Shown: positions 6,843 to 15,936 of the stretch, piece by piece
Position numbering within the stretch: the first letter of the stretch is position 1
Layout of the letters: each line of letters begins with the position of its first letter
NCBI GenBank assembly: GCA_050261415.1
Contig: JBLNDG010000168.1
Span: forward strand, 1 to 28,999
Direction of reading: 5' to 3'
Length of the DNA stretch: 28,999 nucleotides
Origin: JBLNDG01 sp050261415
Lineage (GTDB): Bacteria > Bacillota > Clostridia > Lutisporales > Lutisporaceae
Position numbers and translations under genes: made by a program
The notes under the pieces: generated by a model
Seen by the model: only the letters and a program-made list of their open reading frames with translations
Database searches by the model: none
What the model was told of the DNA's origin: nothing

Positions 6843-9800
6843 TTACTTACTTATGTCTTTGCTTTCAAGCTTTGAATAATACTGGCTTAACTTTTCGTCA
6901 CAGATTAGCAATATTTCTCGTTTTTTATCTTCCGACATATTTGTCATAATTACGGAATCAATGGTAATAAGTTCAGTTTCCTTATCATATGACATCATGC
7001 CACGTTGCTCAAAACGCTTGAATGGGTAAATCAGGATAATGTGTTCTGCGTCCTTCTTGGTGCAGTTATTCTTTGCAAAAGCGCTATTTGCACGCTCAAT
7101 AATTTTTCCCTCTTCACGACGATCCGCATAGAAGCTTAAGAAATAATCCACAATATCAGACATTCGCACATTCCCTACTTCATCAGCATATTCTAATATC
7201 GCTTTAATAAATACCGGCTTATATGAATAACTCATGTCCATTTGACGAATCATTTCCATAAACATATCCCAACGATTACCATCATTAATAAATGTCCAAC
7301 CAAACTGCTGAACATATTGAGCAACTGTTTTCTCAGAATAATATTTGATGTTTCTTGATTGGCCCAAAGTCATTATTAAATCTGGCTTTATTTTTCCAGT
7401 ACGGACGTAACTTTCGATAGTTTCTGATTGTACATTGACTTGGCGAATGAATTCAGCTTGAGTAATCATTCCAGCGATTTCTTCCGGATAGTCATTACCA
7501 TTAACTACATTTACTTTTTTGGAATCAAGGTATGCCTTCAGGACATTGTTTCCAATCTCAAGCATATCATCTTCAAGAACAGTCAAGAAAACTTGCATAT
7601 CGGACTGGTAAGGATATTCTTCAATAGCAGAAATAGCAACTTCAAACGCCTCTTCAGTTGGATATCCAAAGATTCCGGCTGAAATAAGGGGAAATGCGAT
7701 GGATTTACAGTTGTTATCTTCGGCGATATGAAGTGATTCCACATAACATGAATAGAGAATATCCCGCTCATGATTATTTCCACCATTCCAACGGGGGCCA
7801 ACCGTATGGATAATGTTCTTAGCTTTCAAATCGAATCCTGAAGTAATAACTGCTTTACCTTCTGCACAGTATCCAACTGCATCACAAGCTTTTTGTAATC
7901 TGTGAGCGCCAGCCTCGGCAAAAATAGCTCCGCACACACCTTTTCCTTGTTTTAATCCAGAATTAGCTGCATTAACAATGGTGTCACAATCCATCTTTGT
8001 GATGTCCTTTTTTACAATGAAAAGTTGATGCTCTTTTGGCACTTTGCTTGCTGCTTTCTGATCAAATTCTTCAAGCATCTTCAAAGGATCACTAAGCGCC
8101 TCCTCTGAGAAATCATCCACTGTCAAAACATCTTCAATAACCAGTGTATCTTCTGCTTCGACAGGTGATTCTTGCTGAGGGGCCTCTTCGGCGTAGTCCG
8201 GCCAAATCGTAATAATCTCATTCCAAAGGTTAATAGCACGTTGCTGAATATGGCGTTCATCCCATTCAGTATCCCCGTCTTCGTACGCGCTAACAATTTC
8301 TTTTGTAAGCAACATAAATGAGTATGCTTTGTATCCAGGCTTGTTTTCGTTAATGCCTTTAACTTTTATATCAAAAGCATTGTTGCTTACTGCCGTATTC
8401 AACTTAGTCGTCAGCAGAATCATATTTCCAAGATTTTGAATGTAGGAATTTCTTAGTGTCTTTTTCTCATCAGGTTCTCCTTCAAAGACATTTCCTTCTG
8501 AATCATAAACCGGTACATCAATCCAGTACTTTTCCCATTTAGTGGGCATTATATGCTCAAGTGTAAAATAGTATGGTAAAGCCACAACATCATACATCGG
8601 ATTTTTTCTTCTGTGTAGCTCGATACAGAAAAGTATCATTTTTGCAGTGTCATTATTGACTTTAGTTATGTATTGTTTTATGTCCCGATTTGTAATGCCA
8701 GCGTCAGAATTAGCTAAATCAGAAATTATTAACTGCTTGATACCATTTTCACTGCGCAGTATTTGATTGCACTTGATTGCATAATCAGTAACACCCTTGC
8801 CGGAAAGTCTTCTTCTAACTACAAACGATTCCAAAACTCCGAAGTCATGAATAAGTTCTTCATCCTGGAAATTACCATCAACATCCTTGAGGCGCTTAAG
8901 AACATATGGATAGAACATTTGGACACCAAACTTATCAAGTATTAGCAGAAGGCGGTCAATATGTTCATCAAACTTGAAATATAGATTATTATCATCACTG
9001 TTAAGTGCTTTATGCAAATCTAAGACTTTTGTCTTAAATATTTTACCATACTCATTAATTTCCTTAATGAGCGCTTCGATTTGACCATACGAACATCCAG
9101 CTGTATTATCCATATATACTTTTTCAAGATTTGAAAAGATGTCCTCATTTTTGCCCCATTTGATAGTTGCTACACAGTAGAGTAAAAATTCTAGGTTTGT
9201 ATGTTGTACATTACCAAAAATGCGTTTTGCATCCCACAGGTCTCTATCGTTATTATCTGCATAGAACAAACTGTCCCATTGATTATCATATAGCTCACAG
9301 ACGTCATCACGATCTTTATGCACTTCACTGCATTTGTCAAGGCACAGTTTGAAAAGGTTATTCTTAATAATATCCGCAGAAGTAAGTCTAACGCCAGCTC
9401 TATTAATGGTGTCAAAAATACTTTGTTCATTAATGTCTTGATGCTCAAGGGCAATCAATACAAATACCTTGCGTTCTTCTCCAAACATGGAATCGTGCAA
9501 GTGCTTTAATTCCTCAACTGTTTTGTCTTTTAATATATTGTAGTAATATTGGTAACACTTCAGAATGTTACTGTCACCATCACCAATGGTGGTACAGTCA
9601 ATTACTTCCTCATTAAGCAATCCACCAGAACTGATTACCTTTGAATAATCAGCATTATCTATTCTTGAATGTTCAATCTTTACTTTGCTCTTAATAAAGT
9701 CATCGGAGGAATTTACTCTATAAAAAAGGAAGCTCTCTATATCACGTCTTATTCCGCTACCAGCACCCTTGCTTTCGACAGGAAGGCAGTCATAAATCGC

Positions 9801-10046
9801 CTTGGCAAGAATAGTAATTGTTGTAAGCCTTTGTTGGCCATCAATAATTATTGCCTCTGAACCTGCGAAGGAAGATGCATCCTTCAAAATTATAGACCCT
9901 AAAAAAGGCAGTACATCAACACTCAAAAAGCTATCAAGAAGCTCTTTCCAGTTTTCTTCAGTCCAAACATAATGACGCTGAAAGAATGGAACGGTTAGTT
10001 TCTTTCCTTCGCCTAAGAACCTTAATGATTTAGCTTCAGCTTTCAT
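6843..10046 (-). CDS. sspE: SspE-like DUF262-DUF1524 effector fused to a macro domain
   Basis: A 1067-residue fusion. Residues ~8-240 are DUF262: PFFQRHYVW (20-28) and the nucleotidase motif DGQQR (69-73). Residues ~400-590 are DUF1524: LEHIMP with His498, then LGNMILLTTKLN and SNNAF, an HNH-like nuclease pattern. This pair is the layout of SspE, the PT-sensing NTPase/nicking effector, and of GmrSD. Residues ~673-845 are a macro domain: DITKMDCDTIVNAANSG...GKGVCGAIF and SIAFPLISAGIFGYP. Residues ~861-915 are an excisionase-like helix-turn-helix (AEFIRQVNVQSETIESYVRTGKI...YYSEKTVAQY). Residues ~938-1067 are an unassigned domain beginning SYKPVFIKAILEYA. An acidic linker (615-665) joins core and macro domain. 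The start is the Met at 10046, eight bases after GAGGAGG; the frame opens nine codons earlier without a site. I see the domain pattern, know SspE's role, and infer PT-dependent defence here. Confidence 0.85.
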   Translation of the reverse strand: MKAEAKSLRFLGEGKKLTVPFFQRHYVWTEENWKELLDSFLSVDVLPFLGSIILKDASSFAGSEAIIIDGQQRLTTITILAKAIYDCLPVESKGAGSGIRRDIESFLFYRVNSSDDFIKSKVKIEHSRIDNADYSKVISSGGLLNEEVIDCTTIGDGDSNILKCYQYYYNILKDKTVEELKHLHDSMFGEERKVFVLIALEHQDINEQSIFDTINRAGVRLTSADIIKNNLFKLCLDKCSEVHKDRDDVCELYDNQWDSLFYADNNDRDLWDAKRIFGNVQHTNLEFLLYCVATIKWGKNEDIFSNLEKVYMDNTAGCSYGQIEALIKEINEYGKIFKTKVLDLHKALNSDDNNLYFKFDEHIDRLLLILDKFGVQMFYPYVLKRLKDVDGNFQDEELIHDFGVLESFVVRRRLSGKGVTDYAIKCNQILRSENGIKQLIISDLANSDAGITNRDIKQYITKVNNDTAKMILFCIELHRRKNPMYDVVALPYYFTLEHIMPTKWEKYWIDVPVYDSEGNVFEGEPDEKKTLRNSYIQNLGNMILLTTKLNTAVSNNAFDIKVKGINENKPGYKAYSFMLLTKEIVSAYEDGDTEWDERHIQQRAINLWNEIITIWPDYAEEAPQQESPVEAEDTLVIEDVLTVDDFSEEALSDPLKMLEEFDQKAASKVPKEHQLFIVKKDITKMDCDTIVNAANSGLKQGKGVCGAIFAEAGAHRLQKACDAVGYCAEGKAVITSGFDLKAKNIIHTVGPRWNGGNNHERDILYSCYVESLHIAEDNNCKSIAFPLISAGIFGYPTEEAFEVAISAIEEYPYQSDMQVFLTVLEDDMLEIGNNVLKAYLDSKKVNVVNGNDYPEEIAGMITQAEFIRQVNVQSETIESYVRTGKIKPDLIMTLGQSRNIKYYSEKTVAQYVQQFGWTFINDGNRWDMFMEMIRQMDMSYSYKPVFIKAILEYADEVGNVRMSDIVDYFLSFYADRREEGKIIERANSAFAKNNCTKKDAEHIILIYPFKRFEQRGMMSYDKETELITIDSVIMTNMSEDKKREILLICDEKLSQYYSKLESKDISK

Positions 10047-10099
10047 TTCAAATCCTCCTCGTATAATTATCATATAGTTGTCCTAATAAATTCATTATT

Positions 10100-11101
10100 T
10101 CACGACCAATTTCGTCGAGGGTTTTCTTTCAAAATCTTATCTATATCAGTTTCGGGCTCGGATATGGCATCTCTATCAAGAAGTACATTCAGCATAACCT
10201 CTGCGTTATCAAAAGCTGCTTCACTTAAGCCAGCAGTAATATCAGGAAGCTCCTGTGATGATATCCCATTATGAATAAACATTTTATGTGCTTTGGCTGC
10301 TTTCTCTGCAGCATGCTCCGCCGCATTTAACGCTTCGTACGAAGAAATGATCTCCTTAGGTTCTGCAACATATTTCAAAGCCTGAGAAATTTCTTTGTAC
10401 GTTACATGAAGGGTACCAACTAGCTCAAATGATTGCATATAATATGATTTTTCTGCCGTAAGATTAACTCCAATAGCTGATTCAATTCCGGAAAGAGACA
10501 CTATATAATCTATATCAAAGCGCGGTTTGTCATAATTGGAAACAGAATACTCCAATGAAGAATTCCTAATAATGTCCGGAACAAAGTCCGAGACATTATT
10601 GTAGTCATTTCCAAAAATGTCAACCATAGCTTGTATATCCTGTGAACCAAACAAGTCAGTCAAACAGAAATTATTTGCAACCTGGTCATGAAAATCCCGT
10701 TTACAACCAATAGAAATCTTATTACCATTTTTCAAGATAAACAGGTTGTTACTTGAGAACATTAGATTGAATATCTTAATCATTGCCGCAGCAACGACCA
10801 GAAAGTCATCTTGACAACAATCAATCATTAGCGCAATGATCTTAAAACCTTTTTCACTATCGCACATTATTGCAGTTTCAGAATACTGTAAATACTCAAT
10901 TTCGGCTGAAGTTAATGTTATATCTGGGTTACCATACACTAAAACTAGTTTTGCAGCACTAATAGGCCCGTGTATCTCAGCACATGTACCTAGGTTTACT
11001 TGTGACAAAAATTCTTTTAAGGAATGAACGGAAAGGTCAGAGGCAATGAACTCCGTTAATGCATCAATAGCATCCGTTTCCCACAATAAATACCAATCCA
11101 T
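10100..11101 (-). CDS. Unrecognised 333-residue operon protein
   Basis: I do not recognise this protein. It has no signal peptide or clear membrane segment. The N-terminal ~130 residues look like alternating helices and strands (KLVLVYGNP, GFKIIALMID, NNLFILKNGNKISIGC). The C-terminal ~100 residues are helical, with an Ala-rich stretch (YEALNAAEHAAEKAAKAHK) and an acidic tail. It starts five bases after the stop of the 180-residue gene, with no strong ribosome site, which suggests translational coupling. It lies between the ATPase/helicase block and the SspE-like effector, so it could serve either, for example as an adaptor or structural subunit. No catalytic motif was seen. Confidence 0.75.
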   Translation of the reverse strand: MDWYLLWETDAIDALTEFIASDLSVHSLKEFLSQVNLGTCAEIHGPISAAKLVLVYGNPDITLTSAEIEYLQYSETAIMCDSEKGFKIIALMIDCCQDDFLVVAAAMIKIFNLMFSSNNLFILKNGNKISIGCKRDFHDQVANNFCLTDLFGSQDIQAMVDIFGNDYNNVSDFVPDIIRNSSLEYSVSNYDKPRFDIDYIVSLSGIESAIGVNLTAEKSYYMQSFELVGTLHVTYKEISQALKYVAEPKEIISSYEALNAAEHAAEKAAKAHKMFIHNGISSQELPDITAGLSEAAFDNAEVMLNVLLDRDAISEPETDIDKILKENPRRNWS

Positions 11102-11106
11102 AGCTT

Positions 11107-11649
11107 TTATTTACTCAGCAAGTTTTCAATATTAAGTTCAAGGGAATCAATATTCTGTTCGTCCTTAAACTCGCATACGAACTCATACATTTTACGAATG
11201 TAATCATCATCTGTAATGCAGTTCTGAACGAATGCCTCATAGAGTATTTCAAGCCCACCATAGAAATACTCTGTATATAATTTCATGCCTTTAGCAACAG
11301 ATTCAGGATTGTTATCTTCTCTAAATGCCCGATCAATTTTTTCTTCGTCACTTAATCCTTCACTGTCGTCCGTAAGCACAATGAGCCTATAAATATATTT
11401 TAGCTTAGCAGAATTCTTTATCTGAACTTCAGCCAGCATGCCGGCTGTATCCTTTGAATCATCTGCCGGATTAGGATAACCCTTCCTTCCGTTAATGAGC
11501 CCAATAATCGGGGCTACCATATATACATAAATGTAGTTTTCGAAAATCTTGAAGTTCTTGCTTGTTTCAACAGCATTACCGGGAAGCTGAGTTAGGGCTT
11601 TCCAGTATGTAGCATACTTGCCACGAATCTGCATATCTTTGTCAAACAT
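11107..11649 (-). CDS. Unrecognised 180-residue partner of the DndD-like ATPase
   Basis: Family not recognised. The protein appears mostly helical and soluble, with one moderately hydrophobic stretch (YIYVYMVAPIIGLING) and an acidic C-terminus (LELNIENLL). A GGAGG ribosome site lies seven bases before the ATG, and only 12 bases separate it from the stop of the DndD-like gene, so the two are probably co-translated partners. It lacks the sequence pattern I know for DndE. Its position after a helicase and an SMC-like ATPase would fit a small subunit of a PT-dependent restriction complex (SspFGH or DndFGH type), but this is inference from order alone. Confidence 0.78.
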   Translation of the reverse strand: MFDKDMQIRGKYATYWKALTQLPGNAVETSKNFKIFENYIYVYMVAPIIGLINGRKGYPNPADDSKDTAGMLAEVQIKNSAKLKYIYRLIVLTDDSEGLSDEEKIDRAFREDNNPESVAKGMKLYTEYFYGGLEILYEAFVQNCITDDDYIRKMYEFVCEFKDEQNIDSLELNIENLLSK

Positions 11650-11661
11650 AGCGTAGCCTCC

Positions 11662-13620
11662 TTACCTAATATGCGTCATAGTATCAATGGCTTTCCCTTC
11701 AGCGTCTATATCTTTTTCAATACGATAAGACTTTCCAACGAAAGGCTCCATAATAACAGCTGCAGGTTCCCAGTCTTTTTGCATAACTGCAATAATTACT
11801 TGCTCAGCAGATTGCGGGAGTATCTGGCAAATATTCCGAATGTGTGTTTCGTCTACATTTGAGAATGGGGCGTCCATAACCAACGGATAATATTGTGGGC
11901 CAATATTAGCTTCACGAGATTTATCAGATGATAACGCTTCTTTAGCTAAATCAACAAGTCCAGAAACGAAAGCAAAGCTTTTAACAGCTTTTAAGCCATC
12001 AGATTCTTCTGTCGTCACATCAATGTACTTAACACGATATTTTTCATCAATGGTTATATTTCTGCTTCCGTGATACATTCTAACGAAGTTTGCGTTGACC
12101 TTCTGTTCTAGTTTACTACGTACAGTGCTCTCTCTTGTGCGGTATGCTTCACTAACCCAATCAAAGGTTGCCTGTGCATAATCAATATTGAGGGATATCT
12201 TTGCGTTCTTTTCATTCGCTTTACCGTAGGATTCGAGTGCTTTTTCATAGTTCGCAATATCCTTCTTGCAAGCCCCTATCGATTCATTAAGCTGATTTCT
12301 CTGACGCTCAAGTTCCTTAACTTTGTTCTCAGCCTTTTTATATTCAGCTTCCAACGTTGCTACGTCTTTAGCACCCTTTAAAGACTCATCAAGCGCAACT
12401 CGCTCATCAATTCTGAAACCAAGTTCACGTTGATTACTTCTTATGTCAGCAAACTTGCTTTCAATTGAACTGTAGTAGTTATCAGAAGAAGAGAGGTAGT
12501 CCATAGCTTGCTCTCTATATCTTCGTACAAGCGATCCGATAGATTCTGGAGGCTGCTTCACTTTTTCAGCGAGAAGATGCTTCTCAGCTACAGAACCTTC
12601 TGAAATATATGTACCACAAATACAAACACCACGCTTTAATATATAGTCAATCGAAGTAGCAGTCATCTCTGGCACGCTCTCAGTTTTATCGCTTGCTTTA
12701 TCTAATATTTCGATTACTCGCTTAAGTAAAGGCATACTGAAAAATGCAAAACCATTTCGGCTGAAAATAGTAACAAGATCCTTTTTATCTTTTTCAATAC
12801 GAGCATTCAGCGCATTAATTACAGAATCCAATTGCTCTCTTCTATGCTGCGCAGCTGCTGTTTCTTCGTTGGCTTTTAACAGAGCGGCATACTTTTCTTT
12901 TTCAGATTGGTAATAGTCAATTTGTTCATTTATGTTGTTTAGCTCATCTTCGCATTCTTGGCGTTTAGCATTAGCACCATCCAGCCTAAGTTGGATGTTC
13001 CGAGCATTTTGGTCACCGGAAAAATCCATACTTTTTTTTAGCTTGTTGATTACTAACCTCAAATGCTCCATTGCATTGTAGAGAACATCTAAGCCCATTA
13101 ACCCTTTCACCGACGATTCAATATCCTGTCGATTACTGATGGTCCCTACACGTTCACCACCAAAGAAAAAATAATTTGAAAGAGCACGTGGAAGAATTCG
13201 CTCAATATTAGAATCAAAATCGCTTCCAATCTGTGTTTTTGTCTGACCATCAGGCTGTAAATACATAATATTAGCTGAAGAAATGGACGGACGAACTTTC
13301 TTTTCGCCGATACATGTGTAAACCTGCTTCCGGTTGATTTCGAATTCTTTCCCGCCATGAATAAGAACAATACTGCCCGTCACTTCCTGTATTTCGCCAA
13401 CCTGCATATTATCTACGACATTTTGGTTAAGGAGATTTTTATCATCAAACTCATTTTTGTTGTAGAGAATCCATTCGAACGCACGAACAAAAGTAGTTTT
13501 ACCTGAAGTGTTTACGCCCACAAGAACCGTAACATTTTTTTCCGGATTCGTTGAAAACTCCACTTCTTGCGTTCCAATATACTGCCTAAAGTTATGGAGC
13601 GTAATTTTCTTGATTAGCAT
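11662..13620 (-). CDS. DndD-like SMC/RecF-type ATPase
   Basis: A 652-residue ABC-class ATPase of the RecF/Rad50/DndD type. The N-terminus (LIKKITLHNFRQYIG) precedes Walker A GVNTSGKT at residues 35-42. Long heptad-rich helices occupy ~205-285 and ~365-470 on either side of a hinge-like centre with CICG (Cys333, Cys335), a short zinc-hook-like motif. The Walker B/D-loop region PLVMDAPFSNVDE lies in the C-terminal lobe. This matches the DndD layout. Since DndC-type chemistry here belongs to SspD, I read it as part of the restriction block rather than the modification block. It overlaps the end of the 51-residue gene (ATGCTAA), showing coupled translation. It should act on DNA ends or structures with the helicase encoded upstream. 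Confidence 0.87.
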   Translation of the reverse strand: MLIKKITLHNFRQYIGTQEVEFSTNPEKNVTVLVGVNTSGKTTFVRAFEWILYNKNEFDDKNLLNQNVVDNMQVGEIQEVTGSIVLIHGGKEFEINRKQVYTCIGEKKVRPSISSANIMYLQPDGQTKTQIGSDFDSNIERILPRALSNYFFFGGERVGTISNRQDIESSVKGLMGLDVLYNAMEHLRLVINKLKKSMDFSGDQNARNIQLRLDGANAKRQECEDELNNINEQIDYYQSEKEKYAALLKANEETAAAQHRREQLDSVINALNARIEKDKKDLVTIFSRNGFAFFSMPLLKRVIEILDKASDKTESVPEMTATSIDYILKRGVCICGTYISEGSVAEKHLLAEKVKQPPESIGSLVRRYREQAMDYLSSSDNYYSSIESKFADIRSNQRELGFRIDERVALDESLKGAKDVATLEAEYKKAENKVKELERQRNQLNESIGACKKDIANYEKALESYGKANEKNAKISLNIDYAQATFDWVSEAYRTRESTVRSKLEQKVNANFVRMYHGSRNITIDEKYRVKYIDVTTEESDGLKAVKSFAFVSGLVDLAKEALSSDKSREANIGPQYYPLVMDAPFSNVDETHIRNICQILPQSAEQVIIAVMQKDWEPAAVIMEPFVGKSYRIEKDIDAEGKAIDTMTHIR

Positions 13621-13769
13621 TTTCCGTCTACCACCTTTTCAATATACTTGCGTATACTTTCCGCGATAGCATCACTAGGATCTTTTTTAATGATGTTGTT
13701 CTTTTCAATTTCAATAACTTTAACTTTAATCATGTTCAACTTACGCTCGTCAAGTTGTCTCTCACTCAT
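13614..13769 (-). CDS. Unannotated-type 51-residue protein in the operon
   Basis: The start ATG at 13769 overlaps the helicase stop by eight bases, and the TAA at 13614-13616 overlaps the ATPase start by seven bases. GGAG lies about nine bases before the ATG, inside the helicase gene. The product begins MSERQLDERKLNMIKVKVIE and ends in VVDGKC. It is charged and helical, with a net lysine-rich surface and no domain I know. Tight coupling on both sides is strong evidence that it is real and made with both neighbours. It may be a small structural or adaptor subunit of the helicase-ATPase complex. It is too short for many gene callers. Confidence 0.8.
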   Translation of the reverse strand: MSERQLDERKLNMIKVKVIEIEKNNIIKKDPSDAIAESIRKYIEKVVDGKC

Positions 13770-15924
13770 CAAAATCATCTCCTCTATCTAATAAGTCAAG
13801 CCCATATATTTCAGATAGTTCTTTAATCAGCTTATCTGCTTCAGAGGGGTTCTTTGATATCTCGCCAAACTCTTTCATTCGTGCGACCTCTTTTCGTATC
13901 AATGATAAATCCATTTGGGCACTTTGACTATAGCAATCAACATAGTCAAGAGGTGTCGGTAGTGTCACAAAATCAAAGATTGTTGCATAAGGCTTGTTGG
14001 GTGCTTTACGAAGCACACGACCTCGCCTCTGAACATATTCCTTGGGATTCGTACTGCTGGCAAGAATGAAGGCAGTTTTTATACTTGGAATATTAACACC
14101 CTCGTCCAAGCACTTAATTGCCACAATTGCCTGGTAGGGGTCTGCTTCTGCAAATTGTTTTTTAATCTTTTCTCTTTCAGCAGCTGATTCAGCGGAAGTA
14201 AAGTGGGTTACTTTCATGCCTAACTCTAGCCCAAGCATCTTAGAAACCGCGACAATTTGACGTTCACCCTCATCGTCTGTGTCAGATTGATCCTTAGTTG
14301 GATCATAAGCTCTTGCAGCGCCACAATACACTAACACATGTGTGTCATGTTTATAGTCTTGCATGAGTTCTTTCAGCAGTTCGATTTTATTGACTGCACC
14401 GGCGATAAGGCGAGAGCGCTCAATCAGCAGTTTTTTTCCAATTTCTGTAACTTCAAACTTACCATCCTTTCCTGCATGGCATTGCTTTGCAATTTTCTTA
14501 GAGAGTTCTCTGTATTTACGAAGTTCATCGTCTGTAAGATAAACGACTTTTGGGTAATAATAATACGGCGTTAGCTTATCTTCGCGAATAGCACGTTCAA
14601 GTCCATATTCGATGCACTTTTCCCCGAAGTAATCATACAGCACTTGGGTACCTTCTTCATCACCATGGCGTTCAAGTGTTGCCGAAAGTGCCAGCCTATA
14701 CTCAAACTTCGGGTTTAATGTCTGGCTTAAATTATATGCGCCAAAATTATGAGCCTCATCAATCATAAGCAAGGTGTCTTTGCCGAGTTTGTCTAATTGT
14801 TTTCGGACAAAGTCAGATGAGAATGTAGCATTCGTCGTAACAAAGCAAAATGTATCAATAACGCCAATCTTAAAGTCCAGAACATCATTTGATAGACGTT
14901 TCTTCCAGTCACGTTGCACAGAAGCAGAGTATCCGATAGTCGGGCGCATATTGAACTTTTCAATATCTTCAACCCATTGCTCGACCAAGTGCTGATATGG
15001 GCAGACAATGATAATGGCTACTTTTTTCTTATCTTTGAAAAGTCTTGCTACGGCGCCCAAACCAGTGAATGTTTTTCCCGTACCTGTAGCCATGTCAAAA
15101 ATGCCACGATAATTGTGTTTTGCCCAGTTGTCGATTGCATCGTTCTGGTAATCATGAAGTGATACGCCATTGGGTATGGTAGGGACACCCACAGCTGGTG
15201 GCATCATCTCAAAAACATCTTCAATTTCCAAACGATCCAAATCGAGATTAATGTCATCTTTTTTATAAGAAATAAGTTTCTCCTTTAGTACCTTTGGAAA
15301 GTCGAGGACAGTTATATTTGATTCGTGTCCAGCCCAAAGAGAATCGAAGTCATATTCAAGGTCCATCGCTCGCTGCGCATCTTCAGGCACTAAAGAGTTA
15401 AATACAACGATGGATTCATAGTTGTTATGAAAAGCATTTATTGTTTCGTTCATAGAACCAGTAAATGCAATTTTGTTGCCGTTTTCATCATAAATAATTC
15501 CAATTTTTTCATGATACATGCCTGTTGCCTTTTGCGGTGGCGTAAAGGCAACTTTAATTTCAAGGCGGCCACTAGCAATGAGATATGCAAGCCAATTCAA
15601 GCGTTCTTTATCCGAATTGTTAGCAGGTTCACGGAACTCTCGCTCCAAGGACCTCTGGACAATTTCTCTTTCATTATAACCATGCTGAATTGCATCAATA
15701 TCTTCTTCTGATAAAAGCGGTGATACAATAAACTTTATCTTTCCTCCGTTTTTAATAAGCCCAGATATGCCTTTTGAGAGTTCAATGAGCGCCGTAGAAG
15801 AAAAGAAACCTACTGCACGCTTATATAGAACCGATTCCTTTAGAACAGGCAAGTAAAAATCATTTACTATGTTATTCTTATTGGTCTTATAGCTACGAAG
15901 AATATTTAGGCTTTTATACCCCAC
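13762..15924 (-). CDS. HKD (PLD-type) nuclease fused to SF2 helicase
   Basis: A 720-residue two-module enzyme. Residues ~20-200 are a PLDc-type nuclease domain with the HKD signature H138-x-K140-x5-D146 and a following GSMNE. The SF2 helicase follows: motif I MATGTGKT (278-285), motif II DEAH (389-392), motif III SAT (414-416), and motif VI QRRGRVLR near the C-terminal third, after VAIKCLDEGVNIPS. Helicases of this layout occur in restriction and defence operons, where they translocate on and cut DNA. It begins 12 bases after the DUF3343 gene and overlaps the 51-residue gene. With the DndD-like ATPase it probably forms the second restriction module of the island. One HKD motif implies dimerisation for cleavage, as in other single-HKD proteins. 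Confidence 0.87.
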   Translation of the reverse strand: MGYKSLNILRSYKTNKNNIVNDFYLPVLKESVLYKRAVGFFSSTALIELSKGISGLIKNGGKIKFIVSPLLSEEDIDAIQHGYNEREIVQRSLEREFREPANNSDKERLNWLAYLIASGRLEIKVAFTPPQKATGMYHEKIGIIYDENGNKIAFTGSMNETINAFHNNYESIVVFNSLVPEDAQRAMDLEYDFDSLWAGHESNITVLDFPKVLKEKLISYKKDDINLDLDRLEIEDVFEMMPPAVGVPTIPNGVSLHDYQNDAIDNWAKHNYRGIFDMATGTGKTFTGLGAVARLFKDKKKVAIIIVCPYQHLVEQWVEDIEKFNMRPTIGYSASVQRDWKKRLSNDVLDFKIGVIDTFCFVTTNATFSSDFVRKQLDKLGKDTLLMIDEAHNFGAYNLSQTLNPKFEYRLALSATLERHGDEEGTQVLYDYFGEKCIEYGLERAIREDKLTPYYYYPKVVYLTDDELRKYRELSKKIAKQCHAGKDGKFEVTEIGKKLLIERSRLIAGAVNKIELLKELMQDYKHDTHVLVYCGAARAYDPTKDQSDTDDEGERQIVAVSKMLGLELGMKVTHFTSAESAAEREKIKKQFAEADPYQAIVAIKCLDEGVNIPSIKTAFILASSTNPKEYVQRRGRVLRKAPNKPYATIFDFVTLPTPLDYVDCYSQSAQMDLSLIRKEVARMKEFGEISKNPSEADKLIKELSEIYGLDLLDRGDDFDE

Positions 15925-15936
15925 AAGCGTCCCCCC

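Noticed and set aside
8050..8900. DarTG toxin-antitoxin system from the macro domain
   Set aside because: No DarT ADP-ribosyltransferase is encoded nearby, and the macro domain is inside a large DUF262 fusion rather than a stand-alone antitoxin.
11662..13620. Classical Dnd modification cluster (DndBCDE) because of the DndD-like ATPase
   Set aside because: I see no DndB or DndE pattern, and the modification role is covered by the SspB-SspC-SspD-SspA set.
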